Positions 26,237 to 34,877 of a DNA stretch of 64,000 nt are shown piece after piece (position 1 is the stretch's first letter; each line of letters begins with the position of its first letter). Source of the DNA: Flaviramulus multivorans (GTDB taxonomy: Bacteria; Bacteroidota; Bacteroidia; Flavobacteriales; Flavobacteriaceae); NCBI RefSeq assembly GCF_021728415.1, contig NZ_JAKKDV010000003.1:186001-250000 (forward strand). Direction: 5' to 3'. The notes under the pieces are model-generated. The model made no database searches, was not told the DNA's origin, and saw nothing but the letters and a program-made list of their open reading frames with translations. The position numbers and the translations under genes are program-made.

Positions 26237-27616
26237 ATGTACAACATACCAAAAATATTATCAGATCAGAAAGCGTTTTTTGAGTCACAAAAAACTAAAG
26301 AAGTGTCTTTTCGTTTGTCACTTTTGAAAAAGCTAAAAAGTGAAATTATATCAAATGAGAAAGATATAATGGATGCACTATATAAAGATTTTAAAAAATC
26401 GAAATTTGAAACTTTTTTAAGCGAATACGCATTAGTTAAGTCATCCTTAAGTTTGACCATAAAAAATTTAAAAAAATGGTCAAAACCTAAACGTATATGG
26501 CCATCAATCTTAACATTTCCTTCCTCAGATTATATATATAAAGAACCATATGGCAATGTATTAATAATTGCTCCTTGGAATTATCCTTTTTTATTAGCCC
26601 TAGAGCCCCTAGTTATGGCGGTGGCAGCGGGAAACACGGTAGTTTTAAAACCAAGTGAACTCACTTCGAATACCTCAAAAATTTTAACTAAAATTATTAG
26701 CAATACATTTCCAAAAGAGTACGTAAAAACTGTTGAAGGTGGTGTTGAAGTTTCAACTGAATTACTCGCACAAAAGTGGGACTACATATTTTTTACTGGA
26801 AGCACCAAAGTTGGTAAAATTGTAGCTGAGGCAGCAGCCAAAAACCTAACACCTATTACTTTAGAATTAGGAGGTAAATCTCCTTGTATTATTGATGACA
26901 CCGTCGATTTAACACTTGTTACAAAAAGACTTGTTTGGGGTAAGTTTTTAAATGGAGGGCAAACTTGCATTGCACCTGATTATATCATAGCAAAATCTGA
27001 AATAAAAGAGCAATTGATTAATGCATTAAAATCTGAGATAATTAGAAGCTATGGTGAAAATCCAAAAAAATCTCCAGATTTAGCAAGAATCATTGATAAA
27101 AAAAACACCATAAGATTGCAAGGGTTAATTGAAAATGAAACCGTTGTTTTTGGAGGTGATATTGATGAAAACGACCATTACATTTCACCAACTATAGTTG
27201 ATGAACCTAAGTTAGATAGTGGTATTATGTCTGAAGAGATTTTCGGACCCCTATTACCAATATTAACTTATAATGCTTTTGAGGATATTGAAAATATTGT
27301 TTCATACAATAAAAACCCTTTATCGCTTTATGTGTTTTCAAACAATAAAAGGTTTGTAAAAAATTGCATTGAAAAATTTAGTTTTGGTGGTGGCGTAATT
27401 AATGATTTATTAATTCAGTTTGGAAATCATCGTTTACCTTTTGGAGGTGTTGGGGCGAGTGGAATGGGTAGATATCACGGAAAGCATGGCTTTGATACAT
27501 TTACTCATCACAAACCTATAATTAAACGTGGAAACTGGATGGATCCTCCATTTCGATATGCTCCTTACAAAGGAAAACTGGGAATACTAAAAAAACTATT
27601 TAAATACTTTGGCTAA
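26237..27616 (+). CDS. Aldehyde dehydrogenase, class 3-like
   Basis: This 459-residue NAD(P)+-dependent aldehyde dehydrogenase has catalytic Cys244 in GGQTC, general base Glu210 in ELGGKSP, and the FTGSTKVGK cofactor loop. The shorter length and the C-terminal SGMGRYHGKHGFDTFTHHKP match class 3 / fatty or aromatic aldehyde dehydrogenases, as opposed to the longer class 1/2. It oxidises medium- or long-chain aldehydes to acids. A C-terminal KKLFKYFG tail could be membrane-associating. It ends exactly where the opposite-strand kinase gene ends. Confidence 0.9.
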   Translation: MYNIPKILSDQKAFFESQKTKEVSFRLSLLKKLKSEIISNEKDIMDALYKDFKKSKFETFLSEYALVKSSLSLTIKNLKKWSKPKRIWPSILTFPSSDYIYKEPYGNVLIIAPWNYPFLLALEPLVMAVAAGNTVVLKPSELTSNTSKILTKIISNTFPKEYVKTVEGGVEVSTELLAQKWDYIFFTGSTKVGKIVAEAAAKNLTPITLELGGKSPCIIDDTVDLTLVTKRLVWGKFLNGGQTCIAPDYIIAKSEIKEQLINALKSEIIRSYGENPKKSPDLARIIDKKNTIRLQGLIENETVVFGGDIDENDHYISPTIVDEPKLDSGIMSEEIFGPLLPILTYNAFEDIENIVSYNKNPLSLYVFSNNKRFVKNCIEKFSFGGGVINDLLIQFGNHRLPFGGVGASGMGRYHGKHGFDTFTHHKPIIKRGNWMDPPFRYAPYKGKLGILKKLFKYFG

Positions 27617-28420
27617 CTAATCTGGAAAGGGATAAATAATAGTTAGTTTTACACCTTCATTTGGTTTAGAGGCTAATTGAAAATCCGAATGAATTAAAGC
27701 CGCTCTACTCTTCATATTTATTAGGCCCGAACCTTTTTCAATGCTATTAGCATCGAATCCTTTGCCATCATCCGTTGCAATAATGATTAGCTTTTTGGGT
27801 TGGTAATCTAAAGTGATGGCTAAGTTTTTTGCTTCGGAATATTTAACAGAATTGGACAAAAATTCTTGAATAATCCTAAATAAAATTATCTCATGCTTTC
27901 TGTCTTTAAACTCAACCTTTTCCCCTATTATTTTTAGTTCTGCTGAAGTAAACTTCATCTTCTTTAATCTATTCAATTCATTATTGATAGACTTCTCAAA
28001 GCCAATGTTTAAAACTACTTCATTGTTAAGGGTTTTAGATAACGCACGAACTTCAGTTAAACTTTCCTTAAGAGCTTCGGATGTGTCTTTAAATTTCTCT
28101 TTTACATCGTCCGTTACTTGCATCTTTAAAATACTAAGTTGCATGCTTGCAAATGACAGTAATTGACCAATATTATCATGCAATTCCCAACCAATATTCT
28201 TCAAAGTCTGCTCTTGGGTTTCTGTTTGGGCTTGGGTTATTTCCTCTTCAAAGGCCTGTTGTTGCTTAATTCTGTCTAAAAGTAATTTGTTTTTACGTTT
28301 TTGAAAAACCACAAAAAATATTATTACCAGCGAGGTTACAATTACCAAAACAGCAATCATATATATAAGTAAATAGCGCTCTGAGGCTGTACTTGTTAAT
28401 CGTTCTGCGGTTTGCACCAT
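27617..28420 (-). CDS. HisKA_3-type sensor histidine kinase with one membrane helix
   Basis: This 267-residue kinase has one N-terminal membrane helix (about residues 18-42) followed by a coiled coil. The HisKA_3 dimerisation region carries the phosphoacceptor His in NIGWELHDNIGQ, and a HATPase_c domain has DDGKGFD and GSGLINMKSRA. It has no sensory domain of its own. Its first 25 bases overlap the end of the upstream 7-TM gene on the same strand, implying translational coupling, and three such 7-TM genes precede it. The partner response regulator (NarL/LuxR class expected) is not in the neighbourhood. Confidence 0.88.
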   Translation of the reverse strand: MVQTAERLTSTASERYLLIYMIAVLVIVTSLVIIFFVVFQKRKNKLLLDRIKQQQAFEEEITQAQTETQEQTLKNIGWELHDNIGQLLSFASMQLSILKMQVTDDVKEKFKDTSEALKESLTEVRALSKTLNNEVVLNIGFEKSINNELNRLKKMKFTSAELKIIGEKVEFKDRKHEIILFRIIQEFLSNSVKYSEAKNLAITLDYQPKKLIIIATDDGKGFDANSIEKGSGLINMKSRAALIHSDFQLASKPNEGVKLTIIYPFPD

Positions 28421-29100
28421 ATTAAAGCGAATGTAAAGGTTAAATACATAAAAATATTAGCAACTAAAAAAATCATCCATTTGAGGTGAATAAAATTCCA
28501 ATCTATATTTCTGTAATAAATATGAAAAAATACAATGGGAGTTATAATGAGCCACCAAATAAATATTGTAGCTGCAATATAAAAATTTATAGATTTATAA
28601 AAGGATAAAATGGTATTGCTTTCTAAAATTTCTAAAAAATAGAATATGGAGCACATGAAAATGATTATGGCTCCAAGAATACTAATTACAGGAAAAGGTC
28701 TTATAAAATAGTCACCCCAATTTATTATTATATATAAGAAGAAGAAAACTAGAAATGAATAACGACTTACGTTTAGTATGACCCTAAAGCGCTTTGTCTT
28801 TATAATTTTTAAGAAAAAAAATGAATAAAACATAACGCTACCTAGACTCCAAAACAAGGTTCCCCACCAATAATTTCTTTGAAATACAGTGCCGTCTAAA
28901 AAGCTTAATAATCCCCCTTCTTTAACCAAATAGGTATATCTTGAAACTAGCTCCGACAGGGTTATAAACACTAAAAAATAAATAAAATACTTGGTGCTTG
29001 ATCCTTTATATTTATTAAATAACAAAAGACCCGTAACCGCTGCCAAAATCTCCACAAAATGGGTTATCAAACTATAATGCTCTATAAGGAAGTTGTTCAA
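28396..29100 (-). CDS. 7-TM putative sensor-type membrane protein, paralogue 3
   Basis: This 234-residue integral membrane protein has about seven hydrophobic segments. It shares with its two upstream neighbours the pattern LITHFVEILAAVTGLL at the start, RNYWW before helix 3, SFYKSINFYI...FIWWLIITPIVF in helix 6, and the C-terminal TFTFALIWCKP motif. This copy is the most diverged and ends with WCKPQND. Its end overlaps the start of the HisKA_3 kinase gene, suggesting it is the kinase's membrane input module. I do not recognise a named family; 7TM receptor-like domains are a possibility. Confidence 0.7.
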   Translation of the reverse strand: MNNFLIEHYSLITHFVEILAAVTGLLLFNKYKGSSTKYFIYFLVFITLSELVSRYTYLVKEGGLLSFLDGTVFQRNYWWGTLFWSLGSVMFYSFFFLKIIKTKRFRVILNVSRYSFLVFFFLYIIINWGDYFIRPFPVISILGAIIIFMCSIFYFLEILESNTILSFYKSINFYIAATIFIWWLIITPIVFFHIYYRNIDWNFIHLKWMIFLVANIFMYLTFTFALIWCKPQND

Positions 29101-29178
29101 ATTATTAGTCTAAATTCATATTATTGTCAGATTTACATGATATTAATGTAAAAGTGAAGGTGAATGTTGATTAAAGCC

Positions 29179-29907
29179 TTAATATTCATCGTTTTCAGGC
29201 TTACACCAAATTAAAGCAAAGGTAAAGGTTGAATACATTAGTATGTTTGCAAATAAATAAATTTGCCATCTTAAAAACATGAAATCCCAATCTCGATTAG
29301 GGTTTCCAATTTCGTAAGTAAAATAAACATCATAGAAGTCGATTGGAGTAATTATTAGCCACCAAATAAAAATAGCAGACGTTATATAAAAATCTAGAGA
29401 TTTATAAAACGACAATATTTTATTACTATTTAAGGTTTCGATAAAATATAAAACCGCACATAAAAAAATAACTAAAGCTCCTAGAATACTTATTGTTTGG
29501 AAAAAAGTATAAAAAAATCTATTCCAATTAAAAAGAATATAAATGATTGATATAACTAAAAACGAATAACTCGATAACTCAATAATTTTTTTAAAAATTC
29601 TAGTTTTTAAAATTTTCCTATAATAAAAAGCAAAAAACATTATGGCTCCTATACTCCAGCCAGAAGTAAACAGCCAATGATTCTTTTCAATACGAGTTCC
29701 TACTAAAAAACTGAGGCTCCTGTTAGGGTGCACAAACTTTGAATAATCACCAATAAACTCTAAGATAACTACATAAACTAAGAAAAAAATAAAGTATCTA
29801 TTGTGCTTACTTTTATATTTTTTTAATAACACAACACCCGTAAAAGCTGCAATAACTTCTACTGAGTGTGTTAATAAGGTGTAGTTTTTTAATAAAAACT
29901 CTTTCAT
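29179..29907 (-). CDS. 7-TM putative sensor-type membrane protein, paralogue 2
   Basis: This 242-residue paralogue has the same seven-helix plan, starting LLTHSVEVIAAFTGVVLLKK and ending FTFALIWCKPENDEY. It differs mainly in the loop after helix 2 (YSKFVHPNRSLSFLVGTR) and by a longer loop before the last helix (FTYEIGNPNRD). The last ten residues equal those of paralogue 1, and the DNA of the two 3' ends is also nearly the same, which points to recent duplication or gene conversion. Function unknown; membrane-embedded signal input is inferred from the neighbouring kinase. Confidence 0.7.
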   Translation of the reverse strand: MKEFLLKNYTLLTHSVEVIAAFTGVVLLKKYKSKHNRYFIFFLVYVVILEFIGDYSKFVHPNRSLSFLVGTRIEKNHWLFTSGWSIGAIMFFAFYYRKILKTRIFKKIIELSSYSFLVISIIYILFNWNRFFYTFFQTISILGALVIFLCAVLYFIETLNSNKILSFYKSLDFYITSAIFIWWLIITPIDFYDVYFTYEIGNPNRDWDFMFLRWQIYLFANILMYSTFTFALIWCKPENDEY

Positions 29908-29990
29908 GAATTATTAAAGATTCTATTTTCTACTCATTTAATTATGTTTTACGAAGTTTTTAAAATAAGAAAAGAATACCAACTCAAGTT

Positions 29991-30701
29991 CTAATATTCA
30001 TCGTTTTCAGGCTTGCACCATATTAAAGCAAAGGTAAATGTTAGATACATACATATATTGGCAAATAGGTAAATATAGCGCCTCAACTCGATATAAACGA
30101 GATCTCGATACTCTCCATAAATATCATAAAATACTATTGGAGTAATTATTAACCACCAAATAAAAATAGCTACACTTATATAGAAATTAATAGATTTATA
30201 AAAACTTAAAATTCTGTCACTTTGTAATACTTCGAAAAAGTAAAAAGCGGTACACAAAAATATTATTATGGCGCCCATAATGCTTATTACTGGAAAAAAT
30301 CTTGAGAAAAAATATTCCCAATTTTGAATAATGTGAGTTACAGAAACAATTAAAAAAATAATACCCGCATATTTTAGTATCCGTTTAAATATTTCATTTT
30401 TTAAAATAAGACGATAATAAAAAACAAAAAATAATATGGCTCCAACTTTCCAAAAAGAAGTTGACCACCAATAGTTTTTTTCGAAAACTGTTCCCTCTAA
30501 AAAACTTAGAACACCATTGTTTTTTATTAGCCTAGTGTAGTTGTTTAATGAATCGCAAATAAATAAGTATACAAGAAAGCAAATAAAATACTTTACTGAA
30601 TTATTTTTGTACTTTTTTAGCACCAATAATCCAGTTATTGCAGCTAAAAATTCCACTAAATGAGTCAGTAAAGTATAATTCTTTAATATAAATTGTTCCA
30701 A
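29991..30701 (-). CDS. 7-TM putative sensor-type membrane protein, paralogue 1
   Basis: This 236-residue paralogue is first in the tandem set. It has seven predicted helices, the start LLTHLVEFLAAITGLLVLKK, the KNYWW motif and the end FTFALIWCKPENDEY. It lies 5 bases downstream of the anchored hypothetical gene at 30707, so the whole series from there to the kinase may be one transcript. No catalytic motif is present. The conserved WWLIITPI helix and WCKP tail should be useful as search seeds. Confidence 0.7.
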   Translation of the reverse strand: MEQFILKNYTLLTHLVEFLAAITGLLVLKKYKNNSVKYFICFLVYLFICDSLNNYTRLIKNNGVLSFLEGTVFEKNYWWSTSFWKVGAILFFVFYYRLILKNEIFKRILKYAGIIFLIVSVTHIIQNWEYFFSRFFPVISIMGAIIIFLCTAFYFFEVLQSDRILSFYKSINFYISVAIFIWWLIITPIVFYDIYGEYRDLVYIELRRYIYLFANICMYLTFTFALIWCKPENDEY

Positions 30702-30706
30702 AATTA

Positions 30707-31222
30707 TTAATTAGGATATCCGTTCGGTCCTCCACTACCGTTATTTAAAGGCGGAACAAGAATATCCTCGTCATCGCCTTGAAAATTAAGCGGATTCATA
30801 CTAGCTTCTGATTTCTTCTTTTTACCAGTAGGCACTATAAACATGGTATTTCTGTTCTTTTTAGATGGTTCAGCATTTTCACCATAGTTGCCTAAGTACA
30901 CGCGTACACCTGTCATATTATAGCCTAAAGTATCAGATTTTGCCTTAGCATATATTAAATAATCATTAATCTCTTCTAAAGGCCACTTAACTGAACGGGT
31001 CACTTTTCTAGCACCCTCTACTTCTATTGTAGAATCAATCTCGATAGGATTGCGTTCTTCCCAATTTTTACTAAATTGTTTAGCCTCTGCTACAGAAATG
31101 GTGTCTTTTGGGATTTTAACTTTGGAGTCCATAGCATTCAAATTGTCAGGCCGTGGACAGAAATAGTAAGTCAATACAGCTCCAATAATAAATCCTAAAA
31201 TAATGTACGTTAGTTTTTTCAT
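30707..31222 (-). CDS. Uncharacterised membrane-anchored protein
   Basis: This 171-residue protein has one N-terminal membrane segment (about residues 4-22, with a single Cys just after it). A soluble region of about 150 residues follows, containing ISVAEAKQFSKNWEERNP and a Gly/Pro/Asn-rich C-terminus. I recognise no family. It begins the minus-strand series that continues with the three 7-TM paralogues and the kinase; the 5-base gap to the next gene favours co-transcription. It could be an extracytoplasmic accessory to that signalling set, which is only an inference. Confidence 0.6.
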   Translation of the reverse strand: MKKLTYIILGFIIGAVLTYYFCPRPDNLNAMDSKVKIPKDTISVAEAKQFSKNWEERNPIEIDSTIEVEGARKVTRSVKWPLEEINDYLIYAKAKSDTLGYNMTGVRVYLGNYGENAEPSKKNRNTMFIVPTGKKKKSEASMNPLNFQGDDEDILVPPLNNGSGGPNGYPN

Positions 31223-31300
31223 GTTTTTAATTTAATTGATTAATAATAGCTCCTCTAAAATAGCAAAAAGAATCAATTAAGTAGGATTTTATGTAATAAT

Positions 31301-31926
31301 TTATGCAGGAAAACCTAACATGTCTCCCATACCAACGGTGAACAACCAACAACCATAAACAGCATGTTCAATAGACACTAATACAGTAGATTTTGTTTTG
31401 TTGTATGTGATTGCAAATAGTACGCCTCCTAAAAAAGTTAGCCCTAAAATTAACGCATTTTTAAAGAACAAATGTGCTAAAGAGAAAACAATAGCATTTA
31501 CAAAAATTAATACTGCTTTGTTATTAATAAGTTTTAAATAGCGTTTAAAGAAAAAGGTTCTATAAATTAGTTCTTGAGGATATACCGAGAATATGCTATA
31601 AATAAACAATATAAAAAACCACAGTTTTGGTTTGTTTAGTACTACATTAAAAAGAGCATCATTATCAGTTAAGTACACAAAAATAGTAGTAATAACAGCT
31701 ATTGCAATAAGTTTTGCTAATGTTTCCAACCAAAATAGTCTCCAATTTAAATTAGGCAAAATTTTAAATTTTTCTCCTTCAACACTTAATAAAACATAGA
31801 TAATATAAACGAATCCAACACCTCCTATTCCCAACTTTACCCAAACCGAAAAATCAATAACATAACTAATCGGTATTAAAATAAAAATGAAAAAAACTCA
31901 ATGTATTTATAAGCTATAGAATTCAT
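31301..31926 (-). pseudogene. CPBP-family intramembrane protease gene with a one-base frameshift
   Basis: The ATG at 31926 gives MNSIAYKYIEFFS and then hits a stop after 16 codons. Adding one T to the minus-strand T7 run at 31896-31890 restores one frame of 208 residues through to 31301. The repaired N-terminus is a normal hydrophobic CPBP start. Downstream are the CPBP/Abi motifs: PQELIYR (family consensus EExxxR, first Glu replaced by Gln here), FSLAHLFF and EHAVYGCW. Without the base, only a TTG-initiated 178-residue form (from 31834) could be made. It starts 1 base after the Lrp gene stop. Sequencing slip, phase variation or a dead gene are all possible. Confidence 0.75.
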
Positions 31927-31927
31927 T

Positions 31928-32386
31928 TTAAAAGTTAATTGTAGTAGTATGCTTTACCTCATTTATTACAAACATACTTTGGGTACTTCCAATATGATTG
32001 ATCGTGGTTAATTTTTTTACCATAAACTCTCTATAAGCAGCCATATCCTTTACCAAAACTTTTAATAAATAATCATAATCACCGCTAATATGGTAGCACT
32101 CCAATACTTCATTTAAATTCGCCACTTCTTTCTCAAACTTTATAACATAATCTTGAGTATGCTGAACTAGTTTTACATGACAAAATACTACAAAGTTTTT
32201 ATCAATTTTTTCCTTGTTAAGCAGGGCAACATAATTATTAATAACCGCTTCCCTTTCAAGTTTTTTAACACGCTCATACACAGCTGTAACTGATAAATTG
32301 AGTTTATTTGACAGTTCTTTAGTTGTTTTCTTACTATCGGCTTGTAAATACTCTAACAGTTTTTTGTCAATTTCATCTAAAAGCAT
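31928..32386 (-). CDS. Lrp/AsnC family transcriptional regulator
   Basis: This 152-residue regulator has an N-terminal winged helix (about 3-55, LLDEIDKKLLEYLQADSK) and a C-terminal AsnC ligand domain with the GDYDYLLKVLV strand. It is divergent from the PLP-dependent sulfur-amino-acid lyase gene, with 159 bases of very A/T-rich DNA containing dyads between them. That arrangement is the classic one for a local Lrp-type activator of an amino-acid catabolic gene. The CPBP gene follows it with a 1-base gap. The likely ligand is methionine or a related amino acid, by inference from the neighbour. Confidence 0.9.
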   Translation of the reverse strand: MLLDEIDKKLLEYLQADSKKTTKELSNKLNLSVTAVYERVKKLEREAVINNYVALLNKEKIDKNFVVFCHVKLVQHTQDYVIKFEKEVANLNEVLECYHISGDYDYLLKVLVKDMAAYREFMVKKLTTINHIGSTQSMFVINEVKHTTTINF

Positions 32387-32410
32387 AATCGAAAATTTTT
32401 CATTAAAATC

Positions 32411-32450
32411 ATAAATATTTATAAATATAAAGAAAATATATCTATATTTT
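32411..32450. promoter_or_regulatory. A/T-rich dyads between the Lrp gene and the PLP lyase gene
   Basis: ATAAATATTTAT (32411-32422) is a perfect palindrome. AAAATATA-TC-TATATTTT (32433-32450) is an 18-base inverted repeat. Both are plausible Lrp-type binding sites in the divergent promoter region. Confidence 0.45.
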
Positions 32451-32545
32451 TATTTAAATATAGTTTTATAGTCTTTAATAACATATTTATGTTGTATTAT
32501 AATCTATTTATATAGAAATTTGATTTAAATATAAAAAACAATACT

Positions 32546-33775
32546 ATGTCTTTTAAACCCGCAAACAATATACAGGACTTACAATATTTTGGAGAATTTG
32601 GAGGTGTTAATCCTTCTATTTCAGATTCGTCAACATATACCTTTTTATCAGCAAAAACCATGTTTGATACTTTCGAGGGTAATGCAGATGGTTGTTATTT
32701 ATATTCACGTCACTCCTCTCCTTCCAATCTGTATTTAGGTGAAGCTTTAGCTGCTATGGAAGGAACCGAAACTGCTAATGTTTCAGCTTCAGGAATGGGA
32801 GCTATTACCCCAGTTTTAATGCAATTATGTGGTGCTAGTGATCATATTATTTCAAGCAGAACTATATATGGGGGAACCTATGCTTTTTTAAAAAATTTTA
32901 TGCCTCGATTTGATATAAAAACATCATTTGTCGATATAACAAAACTTGACGCAGTTGAAGCAGCCATAACAAAAACCACGAAAGTAATATTCTGTGAATC
33001 TGTTAGTAATCCACTTTTAGAAGTTGCTGATATAAAAGGATTAGCAGATATTGCCAAAAGACATAACTTAAAACTAGTTGTGGATAATACCTTTTCACCT
33101 TTATCAATTTCGCCTGCTATTTTGGGCGCTGATATTGTAATACATAGTTTAACCAAGTTTATTAATGGTTCTAGCGATACTGTTGGTGGGGTTGTTTGTG
33201 GTACGCAAGAGTTTATAAATAATCTAAGAAATGTAAACGATGGAGCTTCGATGCTTTTGGGTTCTACTATGGATAGTATGAGAGCTGCATCTATTTTGAA
33301 GAACTTAAGAACACTTCATATTAGAATGCAACAACATAGTAAAAACGGTTTATTCTTAGCCAATAAATTTGAAGCCGATGGTTTAAAAACGGTCTACCCT
33401 GGTTTAAAATCACATCCGTCGCATGATTTATTCAAAAGTATGATGAATATACAATATGGTTTTGGCGGAATGCTTACCATTGATGTTGGTTCTAGTGAAA
33501 AGGCTAATCAACTCATGGAACTTATGCAAAATAGAAATTTGGGGTATTTAGCAGTAAGCTTAGGGTTTTATAAAACCTTGTTTAGCGCACCGGGAAGTTC
33601 GACATCTTCAGAAATTCCTGAAGATGAACAAAAAGAAATGGGTTTAAGTGATGGCTTAATTCGTTTCTCAATTGGTTTAGATGCCGATATTGAACGCACT
33701 TATCAAATGATGCGTCAATGTATGGAAGAACTTAATATTCTAAATACAAAAAAGGAAATTTCTAAATCCCTTTGA
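32546..33775 (+). CDS. Cys/Met-metabolism PLP-dependent enzyme (methionine gamma-lyase-like)
   Basis: This 409-residue enzyme of the trans-sulfuration fold-type I family has YSRHSSPSNLYLGEALAAME near the N-terminus, VDNTFSPL with the PLP-ring Asp, and the Schiff-base Lys in HSLTKFINGSSD. Members cleave or exchange the gamma substituent of methionine, cystathionine or O-acylhomoserine. The divergent Lrp regulator favours a catabolic methionine gamma-lyase role, giving methanethiol, ammonia and 2-oxobutanoate. Exact specificity cannot be fixed from motifs. The last 14 bases overlap the end of the opposite-strand YdjM-like gene. Confidence 0.85.
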   Translation: MSFKPANNIQDLQYFGEFGGVNPSISDSSTYTFLSAKTMFDTFEGNADGCYLYSRHSSPSNLYLGEALAAMEGTETANVSASGMGAITPVLMQLCGASDHIISSRTIYGGTYAFLKNFMPRFDIKTSFVDITKLDAVEAAITKTTKVIFCESVSNPLLEVADIKGLADIAKRHNLKLVVDNTFSPLSISPAILGADIVIHSLTKFINGSSDTVGGVVCGTQEFINNLRNVNDGASMLLGSTMDSMRAASILKNLRTLHIRMQQHSKNGLFLANKFEADGLKTVYPGLKSHPSHDLFKSMMNIQYGFGGMLTIDVGSSEKANQLMELMQNRNLGYLAVSLGFYKTLFSAPGSSTSSEIPEDEQKEMGLSDGLIRFSIGLDADIERTYQMMRQCMEELNILNTKKEISKSL

Positions 33776-34784
33776 TGCGTTCCCATAAATCTGACATTAC
33801 ATTTTCCATATCATCAAATTTAGGTTCAAAAGGTTTTGTATTAAGTCTACCGTTATCTTTATATAATATCAATCTAAACACCGAAGAGTTAGGATTATTT
33901 TGGTCTAAAATAGGATAACGTAAATCGTTGTATTGATATTCGCTTTCGTTTATTTTATAAACCGAATAATACTGATTGCTAAACCATGCTAAATCTTTGA
34001 TGTCTTTATATTCAGAAGGGTTTAAATCTCGTTGTTTGGGCAATTCTATAAATTCTAAAAATTCACTTTTGGAATCAAAAAGTGAATAATCAGCTATAAA
34101 ATAGGCGCTTTCCGTTTCTGCTATTCCATACCACAAAATATTATTAAATATGGCGGGTTGTGTGCTATATCGCACATGGTTAATGTTGTTTACTTTCAAA
34201 GATTTTCTAAAAACTGAATCTATATAGATCTTATTACCTAAAGTAAATAACATATATAAAGTGCTTATTCCAAAGCCCAATTTCAACCATAATTTCCTTT
34301 TGTTTGAAGTTCTTTTAAAAAACATTAAAACAATTAAACAAATTAAAAAAGGTAGCGTATAAATTGGATCGACCACCGCAATATTATTAAGTGCTACTCG
34401 GACGTTGCTAAAAGGTGCGAATAATTGTGTGCCATAAGGTGTAAAACAATCTAATATTGGATGTGTGAATAATGACAGAAACCATAAACATATCCAATCT
34501 TTCTGGCTTGTAATATGTAATCGTTTACCCCTATTAAAGACCTTATATGATATCCACCCCAAAATTAGTGATGCCATTATTGAGAATAGTATAGAATGCA
34601 TAAAACCCCTATGAAAAAGCATCGCATCAATATCATTACTATACAGCAAATTGGCTACAAACACATCTAAATCAGGAATTGTACCTCCAATCGTACCAAA
34701 CAATAAGGCTTTATTCCCAATTTTTTTTCCTAAAGCAGCTTCTCCACATGCAGCCCCTAAAACAATTTGAGTTAATGAATCCAT
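33762..34784 (-). CDS. YdjM-type metal-dependent hydrolase, inner membrane
   Basis: This 340-residue membrane protein begins MDSLTQIVLGAACGEAALG, the hallmark of the YdjM/DUF457 family. It has GGTIPDLDVF and HRGFMHS motifs carrying His and Asp residues thought to bind metal, then HPILDCFTPYG. Four or five membrane helices are followed by a C-terminal soluble part (about 210-340). In Escherichia coli YdjM is LexA-controlled, but the biochemical role is unproven; I see no LexA-like box here. It is convergent with the PLP lyase gene. Confidence 0.82.
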   Translation of the reverse strand: MDSLTQIVLGAACGEAALGKKIGNKALLFGTIGGTIPDLDVFVANLLYSNDIDAMLFHRGFMHSILFSIMASLILGWISYKVFNRGKRLHITSQKDWICLWFLSLFTHPILDCFTPYGTQLFAPFSNVRVALNNIAVVDPIYTLPFLICLIVLMFFKRTSNKRKLWLKLGFGISTLYMLFTLGNKIYIDSVFRKSLKVNNINHVRYSTQPAIFNNILWYGIAETESAYFIADYSLFDSKSEFLEFIELPKQRDLNPSEYKDIKDLAWFSNQYYSVYKINESEYQYNDLRYPILDQNNPNSSVFRLILYKDNGRLNTKPFEPKFDDMENVMSDLWERIKGI

Positions 34785-34877
34785 TCTTAATTTTAAAAAA
34801 CAAGCAAATGTACATAACTCTTTCCATTTGCATAACTTCTCTTAAAATCGTAACATTACACGACTAAAAACTAATAC

